A DNA stretch of 44,579 bases from positions 1 to 44,579 of the IMG/VR virus record IMGVR_UViG_3300030099_002989. One strand, 5' to 3'. This DNA comes from a virus. The notes beneath the pieces were generated by a model. That model searched no databases. It was not told the DNA's origin and worked only from the letters and a program-made list of their open reading frames with translations. The position numbers and the translations under genes were made by a program. Position 1 is the stretch's first letter; each line of letters begins with the position of its first letter. Positions 1 through 8,279 of this stretch are shown here, piece after piece.

Positions 1-823
1 TGATTTGTTTCTTGCCGCCTGTCATACCCCCGCCGTCGATGTCGATTCGACCGCCAACTTCAGGGCCAATCATTTGCAAAGTTTCACCATTGCGTTGAGT
101 AATTTTAATTGTGCCAAGGTTTTTTGTGATTAGCACATTTGTAGCAGCAGACTTAATAACAATCCGTCTCGAATTTCCACCAAGAATTAGGAAAGGTTCA
201 ACATTGCCACTGCCGTCTGGTGATGTGCTTTCAACTTTTATATCAAGTGGGTGACTGTTTTGACCAATGCTGCCTGAATAGCCTTTGCTCACTCGCAGCG
301 TGTGTAAATCAATGGTTGGGTTGTACAAGCCGTACAGCAGATCATGGTTGCCGCCAGTAAAAAGAACTGTGTCATTAGTTGCTGGAACAGCACTAGGTGC
401 GGTGCCATCAGACTCAACCCAGTTGTCAAGCGTGTTAAAATCGTTTGGCCCTTGGTTAGCGGTTGTAACTGAAACAGCAAAAGTTTGGTTGTCTTGTCCA
501 CCACCACCAGCCTCAGTCGTTGTTTCAGACAGGTAAAAGGGCACTCCGGCTATTCGAGCAGAGACAGTCACATGGCTAGTGCTATCAGTGAATTTGAGTT
601 TTTTGAACAATGTTTGCGTAGAGACAGAGCACTGGGCAACTATTGCATCGCAGACTGCAGCAACAGATGTTCCTCCTGCAGTCACGGCTTCAGTCTGGCT
701 TACGTTTGACTCGTCAGTAAGAGTGACGTTAAAGACATCATCGGCCTCTATTGTGCCGCCGGGTGTCAAGGTTGCAATTTGTCGTACGGCTGCTGCACCG
801 CCAGCCCATCTAAGTGTTGCCAT
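1..823 (-). CDS. virion adhesin or tail-fibre-like protein, N-terminal part (gene crosses the junction)
   Basis: The frame starts at ATG 823 with MATLRWAGG and stays open to base 1. Through the terminal repeat it continues in the same frame to the stop at 43974. The joined gene is 1329 nt and encodes 442 residues. The start, followed by a Thr/Ser/Gly-rich beta-type sequence with a NTLDNWVESDG stretch, resembles phage surface proteins of the beta-helix or adhesin kind (general resemblance, no specific family confirmed). It lies in the late operon, 3 nt after the stop of the 827..1198 gene. A receptor-binding or tail-fibre role is inferred. Confidence 0.75.
   Translation of the reverse strand, partial: MATLRWAGGAAAVRQIATLTPGGTIEADDVFNVTLTDESNVSQTEAVTAGGTSVAAVCDAIVAQCSVSTQTLFKKLKFTDSTSHVTVSARIAGVPFYLSETTTEAGGGGQDNQTFAVSVTTANQGPNDFNTLDNWVESDGTAPSAVPATNDTVLFTGGNHDLLYGLYNPTIDLHTLRVSKGYSGSIGQNSHPLDIKVESTSPDGSGNVEPFLILGGNSRRIVIKSAATNVLITKNLGTIKITQRNGETLQMIGPEVGGRIDIDGGGMTGGKKQI
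3..100. repeat. terminal direct repeat, left copy (circular junction)
   Basis: These 98 bases are identical to 44482-44579. The next base outward (2 versus 44481) differs, G versus A, a silent change in an Ile codon on the minus strand. One long reading frame crosses the junction, so this is best read as the overlap of a circularly assembled phage genome or a terminal redundancy. Sequence alone cannot separate an assembly overlap from a true physical repeat. Confidence 0.95.
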
Positions 824-826
824 AAG

Positions 827-1198
827 TCATCCCATATGCTGCATGTAAGCACGGACTTGGGCTTTTGCGTCCGCATCTTCATCAGCCTTTGTAACTTTGA
901 ACCGCATGGCAAAAATGCCACGCAAGTCAACATTTATCAAAGCAGGGCGACCCCCAGACAGATAGAGGTGTGGCCCATAAAAGTAGTCGGGGTCTGCCCA
1001 GTTTTCCCCATCTACCGTAATTTCCAAACTAATTGTCGCCGAACCGAGCGTGCCACTGCCCTCGTCAGGGTCAGCAAGCAGCACAAAACTCCCAAAAGAG
1101 AACGATCCTGCAAAGAAAGCATCGGAAGTCTCACCTTCGGCGGTTAGGTTGATTAGAGAGAAGCGGGGTTTTACCTCGCCCCTATGTTCGTAAGTCAT
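827..1198 (-). CDS. small late virion-associated protein, unknown
   Basis: This encodes 123 residues beginning MTYEHRGEVK. It is beta-rich, with a stretch reading SATISLEITVDGENWADPD that looks like one immunoglobulin-like or jelly-roll strand set. It has no signal peptide or membrane segment. Its start overlaps the stop of the 1195..1776 gene by four bases (ATGA type), so it is translationally coupled. It precedes the adhesin gene in transcription order. A small tail or fibre accessory protein is likely from context. I do not recognise a family. Confidence 0.6.
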   Translation of the reverse strand: MTYEHRGEVKPRFSLINLTAEGETSDAFFAGSFSFGSFVLLADPDEGSGTLGSATISLEITVDGENWADPDYFYGPHLYLSGGRPALINVDLRGIFAMRFKVTKADEDADAKAQVRAYMQHMG

Positions 1199-1776
1199 AC
1201 CATTTTGCCTTTCTGCGCGGCTTCAGCCCGACGCTTGGCCTCGCAAGGAGCACAGGGCTTCTTGTCGAAAGGGGTGACTCCGTTCACAGTTCTGCTGAAG
1301 TGTGAGGAATCCGGGTGAGCCACGTTTGGCGGCGGCACTGCGTCTGGTCGGTCTGGGGTCCACATTTTCCCTTGAGGCGGCGTAAGCCGTCCTGCACCGG
1401 TCAGCACCCTAAAGAACTTGAACCACACCATGTTGAGCCATGCTCGCCGTTTGCTGCATGCAGAACACATTGGCACAAGTCCAAGAGTCAGGATTTTGAT
1501 TGCGTAGTGGACAAAATCGCCTAGTCCTTTGTGAGGGTATTCCATAATTCTGTATCCATATCTAGTCATGTCCGCAGCGTACTGGTCGCGGTCAAATTTT
1601 GGGTTTTCGGACAAAAAGTTTGCACACTTCATTGTGCAAGTGCCCTTAGAGGGTGCACCTCCAAACAGCCCGGCTTTGCATTTGCCGTGGTATCTAGACT
1701 CAATGTCTTCCCACTGCGAACAGGGGATGGTTGACATGGGAACCATATAGTCAATTGAGTAGTCTTTTTGGCTCAT
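1195..1776 (-). CDS. phage protein with GLGD...CxxCxxR..LN zinc-ribbon-like motif
   Basis: This encodes 193 residues. The middle part reads GLGDFVHYAIKILTLG and then CSACSKRRAWLN. This matches a short motif seen in many phage late genes: Gly-Leu-Gly-Asp, a helix, then CxxCxxR and LN. The motif may bind a metal. Further cysteines flank it (IPC, GKC, GTCTMKC and KPCAPC near the C-terminus), giving about nine in all. The gene overlaps both neighbours by four bases, in one chain with the cysteine-rich 820-residue protein upstream. The function is unknown. The neighbouring cysteine-rich protein hints at a shared extracellular or virion role. Confidence 0.6.
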   Translation of the reverse strand: MSQKDYSIDYMVPMSTIPCSQWEDIESRYHGKCKAGLFGGAPSKGTCTMKCANFLSENPKFDRDQYAADMTRYGYRIMEYPHKGLGDFVHYAIKILTLGLVPMCSACSKRRAWLNMVWFKFFRVLTGAGRLTPPQGKMWTPDRPDAVPPPNVAHPDSSHFSRTVNGVTPFDKKPCAPCEAKRRAEAAQKGKMV

Positions 1777-4235
1777 GTGATAAACACCGTAGGAATAGAA
1801 GAAGGTGCACGGTACTCAACAGATACTCGCTGTGATGCAAGATTAGAACAATCTGGCGGACCAGTAAATGGACCCACATGGTCGTAGTAACACGATCTAT
1901 GAACGTCTGCCCAGTCAGTGCATTTGGCTTGTGCAGGGTCTACGTTTGGTAGATCGGGGCCACCAACAATCCAGCCAGTGCCACCAACCAATCGGTCGTA
2001 AGTACCGAAGATGCAGTTGGTGTCTGTTTGCTCTTCGCTTTGCGCCAACTGGTAAGTGCCAGATCCAGTCCTGTCTATTTGGTTGGTATCAATAACAGCG
2101 TCGCCTCCACCTGCCCACTCTGTAGCAACAACAAACGCACTGCCTGAGTTGTAAAGTTGCCGAGGCGGTCCCTCACCACAAGAGAACCAATCGTTAAACA
2201 CGCCGTCCCAAATGGTGTATTCATCTTCAAGCATCACTGGTTTGCACGCAATAGAAACATGTTGCAGACCCATTTCGTACTCATTTGTACCAGTGGTGTA
2301 GAAAGACATTGGCAGGCTTGGGCACTTTGGGTAACAGTCAGAACACGTTACTGTTATATCTCTTGGGCAATCAGGCCAACAACCAGACCTGTCGCAACCC
2401 CGAGGGTCGCCAGTGTCATCGTTCTCGATCAGAATTAAATCTTCACAAGGATTATCGCCACAGAAAGCGGGATTGTGCGTGGCTGGAAATGGATCGTCAG
2501 GATTGCAAACATGAAAAGGGTCGCCACCGTTCCAACTGATTGCAGGCGTGCATATACCCCTATGGCAAATCATGCCCCGAGGGTTGTGGTCATCGCGCCA
2601 TATGCAATGTTTGTCTGGATACTCGCAATCTGTAAATAGTGGCCCACCTTTGCACTCGTCAACAGTTGGAGCGTTAAGGTTGCTGCACTTTTCTGGAGAT
2701 TGGAATCGACTTGAACGAGGTGTAAAAGGATCAAGAGTGTCTGGGCAGTGACGCGAGTAAATGCCTTGTGGCGGCTTTACAGTACCGAAAGACCTTATGG
2801 AAAGTTCAGGGTGCATCAGTCGAGGTATTTCCCACGAACGCACATCTCCACCAATCGGCCCCGACCCGGAGGGGCAACAAGAATCTTGTCCGTTACACTC
2901 TTGATTACCCCCGTTTTCTAAATCGCGCCTGCAGCCGTCTGCAATCGTGATTCCATTTTCATCGACGCAAGGCCACGGTGGTTTGCTGCATCTTTCGTAT
3001 TCGCCAAGATCGTTTGGCTCTGTTTTCCATCCACCAATTGAGTTGCCGTTCTCATCAACAATGCAGCCGTCTTCGTTGTATTCAACTGTTTCACCAGTCA
3101 ACGGGTTGTAGAGCAATTGGTCGCAGCAACCCTCTTCAAAACAATCAATGTCGCAACACCGCTGGCCTTCACACCCCGCTCCACACTGATGGGTGCAGTT
3201 TATTCTTGCCGAATAGTTTTTCCCAATTGGTTTCGTAAGAAAATAGCAACCCTCTTTTCCATCTAAATCGCTAACGCAACCGATTTCTTGCTCTACGAAA
3301 TCGCCAAAAGGCTCAACAGTTCCAGTCGGATATTTTACTTCTTTGGAGTAATCACAAACTGCTTCAGGAAATTGCGTTGGGCAAGTCTCAATACAAGGCA
3401 CAAGACTAGGAGGCTGTGCGCCAATCTCTTCTTTGGCTGCAGGGTGGCACAAAGCAGGGCAGTTAGATTCCCCACTACCACACTTTTCATCGTCTGGGTT
3501 GTTTGCACAGAAAGCCTCTGCAATTGCCTTTTGTGCTTGACCAAAATCGTACTTGGCTTGTGCTCGGTCGAACGCTGCTTCAGTTTCCTTGCAAGGCCAA
3601 TCAAACTCCAAAGTCATGTTTGTTCCACCAAGGTCTTGGTCTGAGCAACTATCTGGATGCCAGTTCCAAGTTTGTTGCGGCGCAAAACCTTGGGTAAGCA
3701 GGTTTACAAAATAGTCGCACCAAACATCTCTGCAAGGCCATTCGCTATCTTCACGAACACGGCATTCGCAGGCTGCAGCCACTAAGTCCTGATCGGGGTT
3801 GCTGTTGTCTGGTGGAGGGACACAAGGTATATCTAAAGGACTATAACTTTCAGGAGTCACCCCAATCCGAGATCCAACGCTGCATCCAGATAATTTTGAT
3901 TTATAATCTCCAGACCCAAAAGCATCTCCGTACCTCGATCCGTTTCCAAGATAACTGTTGTTGTCTAATACGGGCCTGTTCTTCAATCCAGTCAAACCAT
4001 TCTCGTTGATCTCCTGTAATTCTTTAGCCCAAAAATGTGCATAGCCAACATCAGTCGCACCTCTGGATGTTCCAACACCAACAGACAAATTAGACACCTC
4101 AACGTTTATTGAGGTTACTGGTATTTGACTTTTGCTTTCTTCAGATGGGTTGCACACACATCTGTTTGAGTTGCACTGCTTGCAGGGTATTTCACGAGGC
4201 GAGCAATCGCAGCAAGCCAGTAGTAGGTTTTTCAT
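1773..4235 (-). CDS. very cysteine-rich 820-residue late protein, unknown
   Basis: This is a long open frame of 820 residues with about 60 cysteines spread over its whole length, many as CC pairs or CxxC. Clusters lie near the N-terminus (ACCDCSPREIPCKQC), in the middle (GQRCCDIDCFEEGCC) and near residues 600-640. It is also rich in Pro, Gly, Asp and Asn, and the N-terminus is too short to be a clear signal peptide. Such content points to disulfide bonds or metal binding and to an extracellular position, probably on the virion or for adsorption. The gene sits between two structural-type genes and overlaps both by four bases. No family is recognised. The dockerin-like protein at 18107..19153 has a similar composition. 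Confidence 0.75.
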   Translation of the reverse strand: MKNLLLACCDCSPREIPCKQCNSNRCVCNPSEESKSQIPVTSINVEVSNLSVGVGTSRGATDVGYAHFWAKELQEINENGLTGLKNRPVLDNNSYLGNGSRYGDAFGSGDYKSKLSGCSVGSRIGVTPESYSPLDIPCVPPPDNSNPDQDLVAAACECRVREDSEWPCRDVWCDYFVNLLTQGFAPQQTWNWHPDSCSDQDLGGTNMTLEFDWPCKETEAAFDRAQAKYDFGQAQKAIAEAFCANNPDDEKCGSGESNCPALCHPAAKEEIGAQPPSLVPCIETCPTQFPEAVCDYSKEVKYPTGTVEPFGDFVEQEIGCVSDLDGKEGCYFLTKPIGKNYSARINCTHQCGAGCEGQRCCDIDCFEEGCCDQLLYNPLTGETVEYNEDGCIVDENGNSIGGWKTEPNDLGEYERCSKPPWPCVDENGITIADGCRRDLENGGNQECNGQDSCCPSGSGPIGGDVRSWEIPRLMHPELSIRSFGTVKPPQGIYSRHCPDTLDPFTPRSSRFQSPEKCSNLNAPTVDECKGGPLFTDCEYPDKHCIWRDDHNPRGMICHRGICTPAISWNGGDPFHVCNPDDPFPATHNPAFCGDNPCEDLILIENDDTGDPRGCDRSGCWPDCPRDITVTCSDCYPKCPSLPMSFYTTGTNEYEMGLQHVSIACKPVMLEDEYTIWDGVFNDWFSCGEGPPRQLYNSGSAFVVATEWAGGGDAVIDTNQIDRTGSGTYQLAQSEEQTDTNCIFGTYDRLVGGTGWIVGGPDLPNVDPAQAKCTDWADVHRSCYYDHVGPFTGPPDCSNLASQRVSVEYRAPSSIPTVFIT

Positions 4236-4879
4236 CCACTTGTCCGTTCTATCGGGAAGAACTTTTTGCGTCTACCGTTGCGTGAAAACGCTGCAATAGG
4301 TGCGTCTGTACCGCAAGTAACGTCAAGGTCATTTTTTGCATAGAACCCAATATGCACACCGTTTTCGGGTGTCTTTGTAAATATTGCTAAGACGCTGCCC
4401 GGGCCTTTGGTTGCTTCACCGTCCAGTTTTGCTGCAGGTGCAATATCTAAGATTGCAACTTGACCAGACAATCCGCTGTCTGATGAGATTGGTGCAAGAA
4501 CACCATGCAAATTAGTAGAGCCATTCTCATCGTTATAGCGATGGTCAACACAATTTTTTGCTTTGACTATTCCATCATCATTAAATTCATCAACAACATA
4601 TTGGGGTGCTCCAACAAGTTCCATTTTTTTGTCGAAGTCCCCTACATCACCAACGCCATAAAAATCAAACGCAGGTTCTAAATCGTAGACCTCTCCTTTT
4701 TCACCACCTACTACATCACAGAACAGCGCAAATTGCAGTTGTGCCGCTTCTTGGTTGATGCGGTCGTACATGCTGCCCTGCAATCTAGAAATCTCTTGCA
4801 TTCGTGCATCGAGCATTTCGACAATTGACTTTATTCTGTTGAACTCGCGTTCAAACTCTTGGCTAAATGGTTGGATCAA
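4232..4879 (-). CDS. late structural protein with N-terminal coiled coil, unknown
   Basis: This encodes 215 residues. The first 50 or so (MIQPFSQEFEREFNRIKS and on) form a heptad-like helix that could trimerise. The rest is a mixed beta domain. This layout is common in phage tail spike or fibre adaptor proteins. It overlaps its neighbours by four bases on each side, so it belongs to a tightly coupled string 5763-1195. The function is inferred from context only. Confidence 0.6.
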   Translation of the reverse strand: MIQPFSQEFEREFNRIKSIVEMLDARMQEISRLQGSMYDRINQEAAQLQFALFCDVVGGEKGEVYDLEPAFDFYGVGDVGDFDKKMELVGAPQYVVDEFNDDGIVKAKNCVDHRYNDENGSTNLHGVLAPISSDSGLSGQVAILDIAPAAKLDGEATKGPGSVLAIFTKTPENGVHIGFYAKNDLDVTCGTDAPIAAFSRNGRRKKFFPIERTSG

Positions 4880-5763
4880 GGCGTGTACCAGTTAGGAAAT
4901 CGGACTCGTTGGTACTGGTCAAGATAAATAATCTTGCCTACGTTTTCAGTATCCCCTTCGGAGGTTTCTTCTTCGTTGACTTCAATTGCTTGGTCTACAA
5001 ACTGGGTGCTGCAAATTGTGAAATCAAACTGCGTCATCCAAGCAATGCCTTTGTCTTTAGAAATTAAAGGTTTTGGGACAGTGGTCAAGCCGTTAAGACG
5101 AACTCTATTTGGAGCAGCAAATAGAGGTCCGTAGTCATCTCCCATATAATAGATAAAGGTATTAGCATTTGTCTTGCCAACGACGTTAGCCCAACCTTGT
5201 GCTAACGCACCTCTGTAGTCCAATATAGTTGGTTTGTAAGAAATGAGACCGCGTGTAAATGGTGTTCTTTGAAATGCGTCAATTCTGTGAACTTCAAGAT
5301 TAATGTTCAATGGGTCTTCGCCCTGAACTTGGTTCAACAGACTTTCGTCAGGAAAACCAAAAGGCCCGCCCTGCGCAGCACCATAAAGAGCGTCTACAGC
5401 GCCCTTTGTATAAATCATCACTGTGTCTGAAGAAATACCAGTTGTTTGGGGCTGCTGTGCACTACCGCCGTAGGTAGCCTGCAAAGCAACAATACCGGGC
5501 TTTATGACTTTTGCAGAAATGTTGTCCAGCATGACATAGAGGTAGTCCACGCCGTGCAGGTCAGATTGGATACGCCTTGGATGGGACGAGTCTTCAATCA
5601 AGAAGTTAAGAAATGCATCCTTAGCCTCAGTCAATATGACTTCTTCTTCTGTGCCTACCTCGTACTGGTAGTAGGCGGTTCGCACCCTAGAGTTGCGACC
5701 GCCTACCGACGATGACCAACTAGCAGATGCACCGCTTGCAACACCAGTAAGAAGCACGCCCAT
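4876..5763 (-). CDS. late structural protein, unknown
   Basis: This encodes 295 residues beginning MGVLLTGVASGASASWSS. It has no clear membrane segment and an acidic stretch NEEETSEGD near residue 265. The sequence is mixed alpha/beta with many aromatic residues in the second half. The start codon abuts the stop of the proline-rich gene (position 5763 is shared). Its place between the tail-tube-like gene and the coiled-coil gene suggests a tail or baseplate component. No family is recognised. Confidence 0.6.
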   Translation of the reverse strand: MGVLLTGVASGASASWSSSVGGRNSRVRTAYYQYEVGTEEEVILTEAKDAFLNFLIEDSSHPRRIQSDLHGVDYLYVMLDNISAKVIKPGIVALQATYGGSAQQPQTTGISSDTVMIYTKGAVDALYGAAQGGPFGFPDESLLNQVQGEDPLNINLEVHRIDAFQRTPFTRGLISYKPTILDYRGALAQGWANVVGKTNANTFIYYMGDDYGPLFAAPNRVRLNGLTTVPKPLISKDKGIAWMTQFDFTICSTQFVDQAIEVNEEETSEGDTENVGKIIYLDQYQRVRFPNWYTP

Positions 5764-6224
5764 TAACCATTCCTCAGCGCTTCTGCAATGCGGTCAGGCA
5801 ACTCTCGAATTGCTTCAAGCAAACTTTCCGGGTCTTGCTCCTGCTGTCGTATTTGTCTTGCCTGACGATCAATATCAAAAAAATCTGGTAGACCGCCGCC
5901 CGGCAGGTTTGACGGCTGTTGCGGCGGCAAGTCGGAAGGAAGTGGAGGCGGCAGGTTAGACGGCTGTTGCGGCGGCAAATCAGAGGTAGTTGGAGGCGGC
6001 ATCTCAGACGGCTGTTGAGAAGGCACTTCAAACGGCTGTTGCGTCGGCACCTCAGACGGCTGTTGAGAAGGCATCTCTAACGTCTGTTGCGGCGGCGGGT
6101 CAGACGGCTGTTCTGCCGGGGTTGCGTCCGGCATAGGAAGTTCTGAAGGCAGTGTGAAGATGTCTGGGGTTATATCCTTTAACTGCTCAAACTGATCTTC
6201 TAGATCACGGAATTGCGACACCAC
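5763..6224 (-). CDS. proline-rich repeat protein
   Basis: This encodes 153 residues. Residues 1-40 are mostly helical, and residues 120-153 form a second helical segment (IRQQEQDPESLLEAIRELP). Between them lie about seven 8-residue repeats of the type PxQQPSxx, low in complexity and probably extended. It overlaps the start of 4876..5763 by one base and the end of 6205..6675 by 20. It may be a flexible linker or scaffold in the tail, since proline-rich spacers are common in virion proteins. This is inferred only. Confidence 0.6.
   Translation of the reverse strand: MVSQFRDLEDQFEQLKDITPDIFTLPSELPMPDATPAEQPSDPPPQQTLEMPSQQPSEVPTQQPFEVPSQQPSEMPPPTTSDLPPQQPSNLPPPLPSDLPPQQPSNLPGGGLPDFFDIDRQARQIRQQEQDPESLLEAIRELPDRIAEALRNG
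5901..6095. repeat. 24-bp tandem repeat coding for PxQQPSxx
   Basis: The word GGCTGTTG recurs with 24- or 48-base spacing inside the proline-rich gene. The copies have diverged at synonymous and some non-synonymous sites, so the array is old enough to have mutated but keeps its period. Copy number could vary between relatives. Confidence 0.85.
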
Positions 6225-6675
6225 TTATCCTTCCACTAATTACCACGCCAACAATAGCACTTTGGCGGATTTGGTGTTGTATCTGGATGGAGTCAATGTA
6301 TACCGGCTCATCAGTCAAATTGTTGTTTACGTGACCACCAAAATTAACGGTTAACTTTGCATCTGGTGTTAGAACCGCAGCACCGTTACCACCACTTGCT
6401 GTGTCTTGAGCAACAAGATTTGCAATACCCATTGCAACGTCAACGACCATTGCACCTTGGATTCTAAAAGTGCCAGTTGATATTTTGCCGGTGATGAAAG
6501 TTGCAGCAGTGTCGCCACTACCCGTTACCTCAACAGTCGGAACATTGATGGACAAATCGATTTGAAACGCTTTTATAGCGAACTCAGAGCCGGATGCTGA
6601 AATAACAGCGTCGCCGGTTGTAGCGTACAGACCAGTCCCCAGACCAGTTGTTGGCCTTGCAATATTGGTTGCCAT
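6205..6675 (-). CDS. tail-tube-like or virion protein
   Basis: This encodes 156 residues, almost all beta-prone and rich in Val, Thr and Gly. Segments such as DLSINVPTVEVTGSG and ISTGTFRIQGAMV resemble the strands of phage tail-tube or major tail proteins, in which domains report small offsets from a reference frame. Length fits a small tube protein. The gene is separated by about 10 bases from 6686..6922 upstream. The resemblance is by pattern only; a decoration protein is an alternative. Confidence 0.5.
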   Translation of the reverse strand: MATNIARPTTGLGTGLYATTGDAVISASGSEFAIKAFQIDLSINVPTVEVTGSGDTAATFITGKISTGTFRIQGAMVVDVAMGIANLVAQDTASGGNGAAVLTPDAKLTVNFGGHVNNNLTDEPVYIDSIQIQHQIRQSAIVGVVISGRISGVAIP

Positions 6676-6685
6676 GACTTACTCC

Positions 6686-6922
6686 TTAGTCAGAAAGAGC
6701 GGTCCAAACGCTGTCGTCGCTGCCACCGGGCTGGTGGTTGACGTACAGAACTTCGTTTTTCGCGCTGCCGTCAAGTCGCAGGTAGAGATATGCGTCGTGC
6801 TTGCTCGCACCGCTGTTGTTAGGCGCGCCGTTGCCTACCAAAATAAGCGGCGCAACCAAGTCAAGCCCGTTCACAGCGGCGGCTGACTCAGTAAGTTGTG
6901 AAACAATATTGTGTCCAGACAT
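6686..6922 (-). CDS. small late protein, unknown
   Basis: This encodes 78 residues beginning MSGHNIVSQLTESAAAV. It has a beta-rich middle (DAYLYLRLDGSAKNEVLYV) and no membrane segment or cysteine. The start base 6922 is shared with the stop of the connector-like gene, so it is translationally coupled. Probably a small virion protein. Confidence 0.55.
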   Translation of the reverse strand: MSGHNIVSQLTESAAAVNGLDLVAPLILVGNGAPNNSGASKHDAYLYLRLDGSAKNEVLYVNHQPGGSDDSVWTALSD

Positions 6923-7947
6923 TAGTATTGTGTCCCATTGACTGTGACGCTTACATCCGGCCTACGAAGGATGCGTTTGAAGTTTGCGTCAGTAAATTTA
7001 TGATCCGAGGGGTCTCCGTTGTACCCAAGATTCTCGGTGGTGTAGGCTTGACGATCTAGTTCCACACTTGCACGCAAACGAGCCAAGTAGTGTTCGCGGT
7101 AACGGTGTGGAGAGGACGGAAAAATTACTTGTTCTGCAATGCTAAGACAGGACGCAAGAATGGTTTCAGTGTGAAGTTGACCGCCCAGTGGTATCTCGTT
7201 GCCGGTAATGCTGTCAGGCTCGTTAATCATCTGAAACCGAAGGCGATATACGGCATCTGGAATTGGGTAAATCTGAATCCGGTATCCAGTGCCGGCCGTT
7301 GTAGATGCATCCCCGGCTCCAGTGGTAAAAACTGCGGCAGACAAAGGCTTGTCATCACGGTCATCTAGGTACTGGAATTTGTCACGAAGTTTTGTAATGT
7401 CCGTGACCTCTATGCTCATATCACTGCGTTGAGGATCTGTCCCGAAGAAACTGTCGAAACTTATCAAACCCTCGATGCCACCGAATGTAGCGGGCAGGGC
7501 GTAGGTTCCGTTGAAGTGAACCGTGATTGACCTGCTTACTCCGCTTACTGAACCTTCGAGATAGTTTGAGGAAAGAACCAGTTCTCTTGTGTTGGTGACT
7601 GTTTGAACCAAATATTTTGCAACACTCCCATCTGCTGCGGTAATAGACACATGCGAAATTGAATCGGCTGTGACAGTTGAATCCATCGCGGCCGTGAGCG
7701 TAATGTTTGCGCTGCCGTTTGACACCGTGACAGTTGTGGCAAGGGTTGGCTCAATGGTGTCAAGAGTTTGTTCAGTCTTGAGGAATGACCAGCGGTGAGA
7801 TACTCGTTCGCCCGGAAGAGGTTCTGGGGTGTAGAATTGACGCAAACCACGAGAAATAATTCGTGGCAAAACAGCATCATCTGTGGCAATGCCCAGCGTG
7901 TGCGCGACCTCAATCTTTATATCATCATGTGTCAGTGCAAGGGTCAT
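6922..7947 (-). CDS. head-tail connector or tail-tubular-A-like protein
   Basis: This encodes 341 residues. The N-terminal helices (LTHDDIKIEVAHTLG, then IISRGLRQFYTP) and the C-terminal half match the pattern of podovirus head-tail connector or adaptor proteins. That half runs IYPIPDAVYRLRFQM, then a proline/glycine turn, then a long helix with TETILASCLSIAEQ and a Tyr/Arg-rich tail. The middle (about residues 60-150) is an inserted beta domain. It lies downstream of capsid genes and upstream of tail genes, as expected for a connector. Assignment is by pattern and position. Confidence 0.55.
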   Translation of the reverse strand: MTLALTHDDIKIEVAHTLGIATDDAVLPRIISRGLRQFYTPEPLPGERVSHRWSFLKTEQTLDTIEPTLATTVTVSNGSANITLTAAMDSTVTADSISHVSITAADGSVAKYLVQTVTNTRELVLSSNYLEGSVSGVSRSITVHFNGTYALPATFGGIEGLISFDSFFGTDPQRSDMSIEVTDITKLRDKFQYLDDRDDKPLSAAVFTTGAGDASTTAGTGYRIQIYPIPDAVYRLRFQMINEPDSITGNEIPLGGQLHTETILASCLSIAEQVIFPSSPHRYREHYLARLRASVELDRQAYTTENLGYNGDPSDHKFTDANFKRILRRPDVSVTVNGTQY

Positions 7948-8273
7948 GGTGCAATGTAGACGTAAACGTCAAGAGTTCCTGAAGAACCTGCTGAGTCTGT
8001 TGTAGTTACAGTGATTGTCCCTTGGACAGCGGTTCCGCCCATTTCTGTTTGCTCGTACTGCGCTGTGCCAGTAGAAGAAGAAATTGCAGCAAGCGTTGCG
8101 TTGCCTAAAATGTTCAGACCATTACTGTCTGTGATTGAGGACAAAGTGCGGTTGCCATTGATGTTGTTATCCGCAAAAACGGAAATAACCGCCCCAAAGT
8201 GTTCGTCGCTTGTAGTGGCCGTGCTTGCACCACTATCAACACTAATCTTTACTGCATAAACTTCTGAACTCAT
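7944..8273 (-). CDS. small late beta-rich protein, unknown
   Basis: This encodes 109 residues rich in Ser, Thr, Ala and Val. It starts MSSEVYAVKISVDSG and ends DVYVYIAP, so the chain looks like a single beta sandwich. It overlaps the connector-like gene by four bases and follows the lectin-like gene by six. It may be a head decoration or fibre subunit. No family is recognised. Confidence 0.55.
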   Translation of the reverse strand: MSSEVYAVKISVDSGASTATTSDEHFGAVISVFADNNINGNRTLSSITDSNGLNILGNATLAAISSSTGTAQYEQTEMGGTAVQGTITVTTTDSAGSSGTLDVYVYIAP

Positions 8274-8279
8274 ATTTAC

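Noticed and set aside
3335-3604. Alternate frame inside the cysteine-rich gene
   Set aside because: Shadow frame on the same strand; the 820-residue frame is continuous and coupled to its neighbours.
4200-4235. Lipoprotein signal at the start of the cysteine-rich protein (LLLACC)
   Set aside because: The hydrophobic part is only about five residues, too short for a signal peptide.
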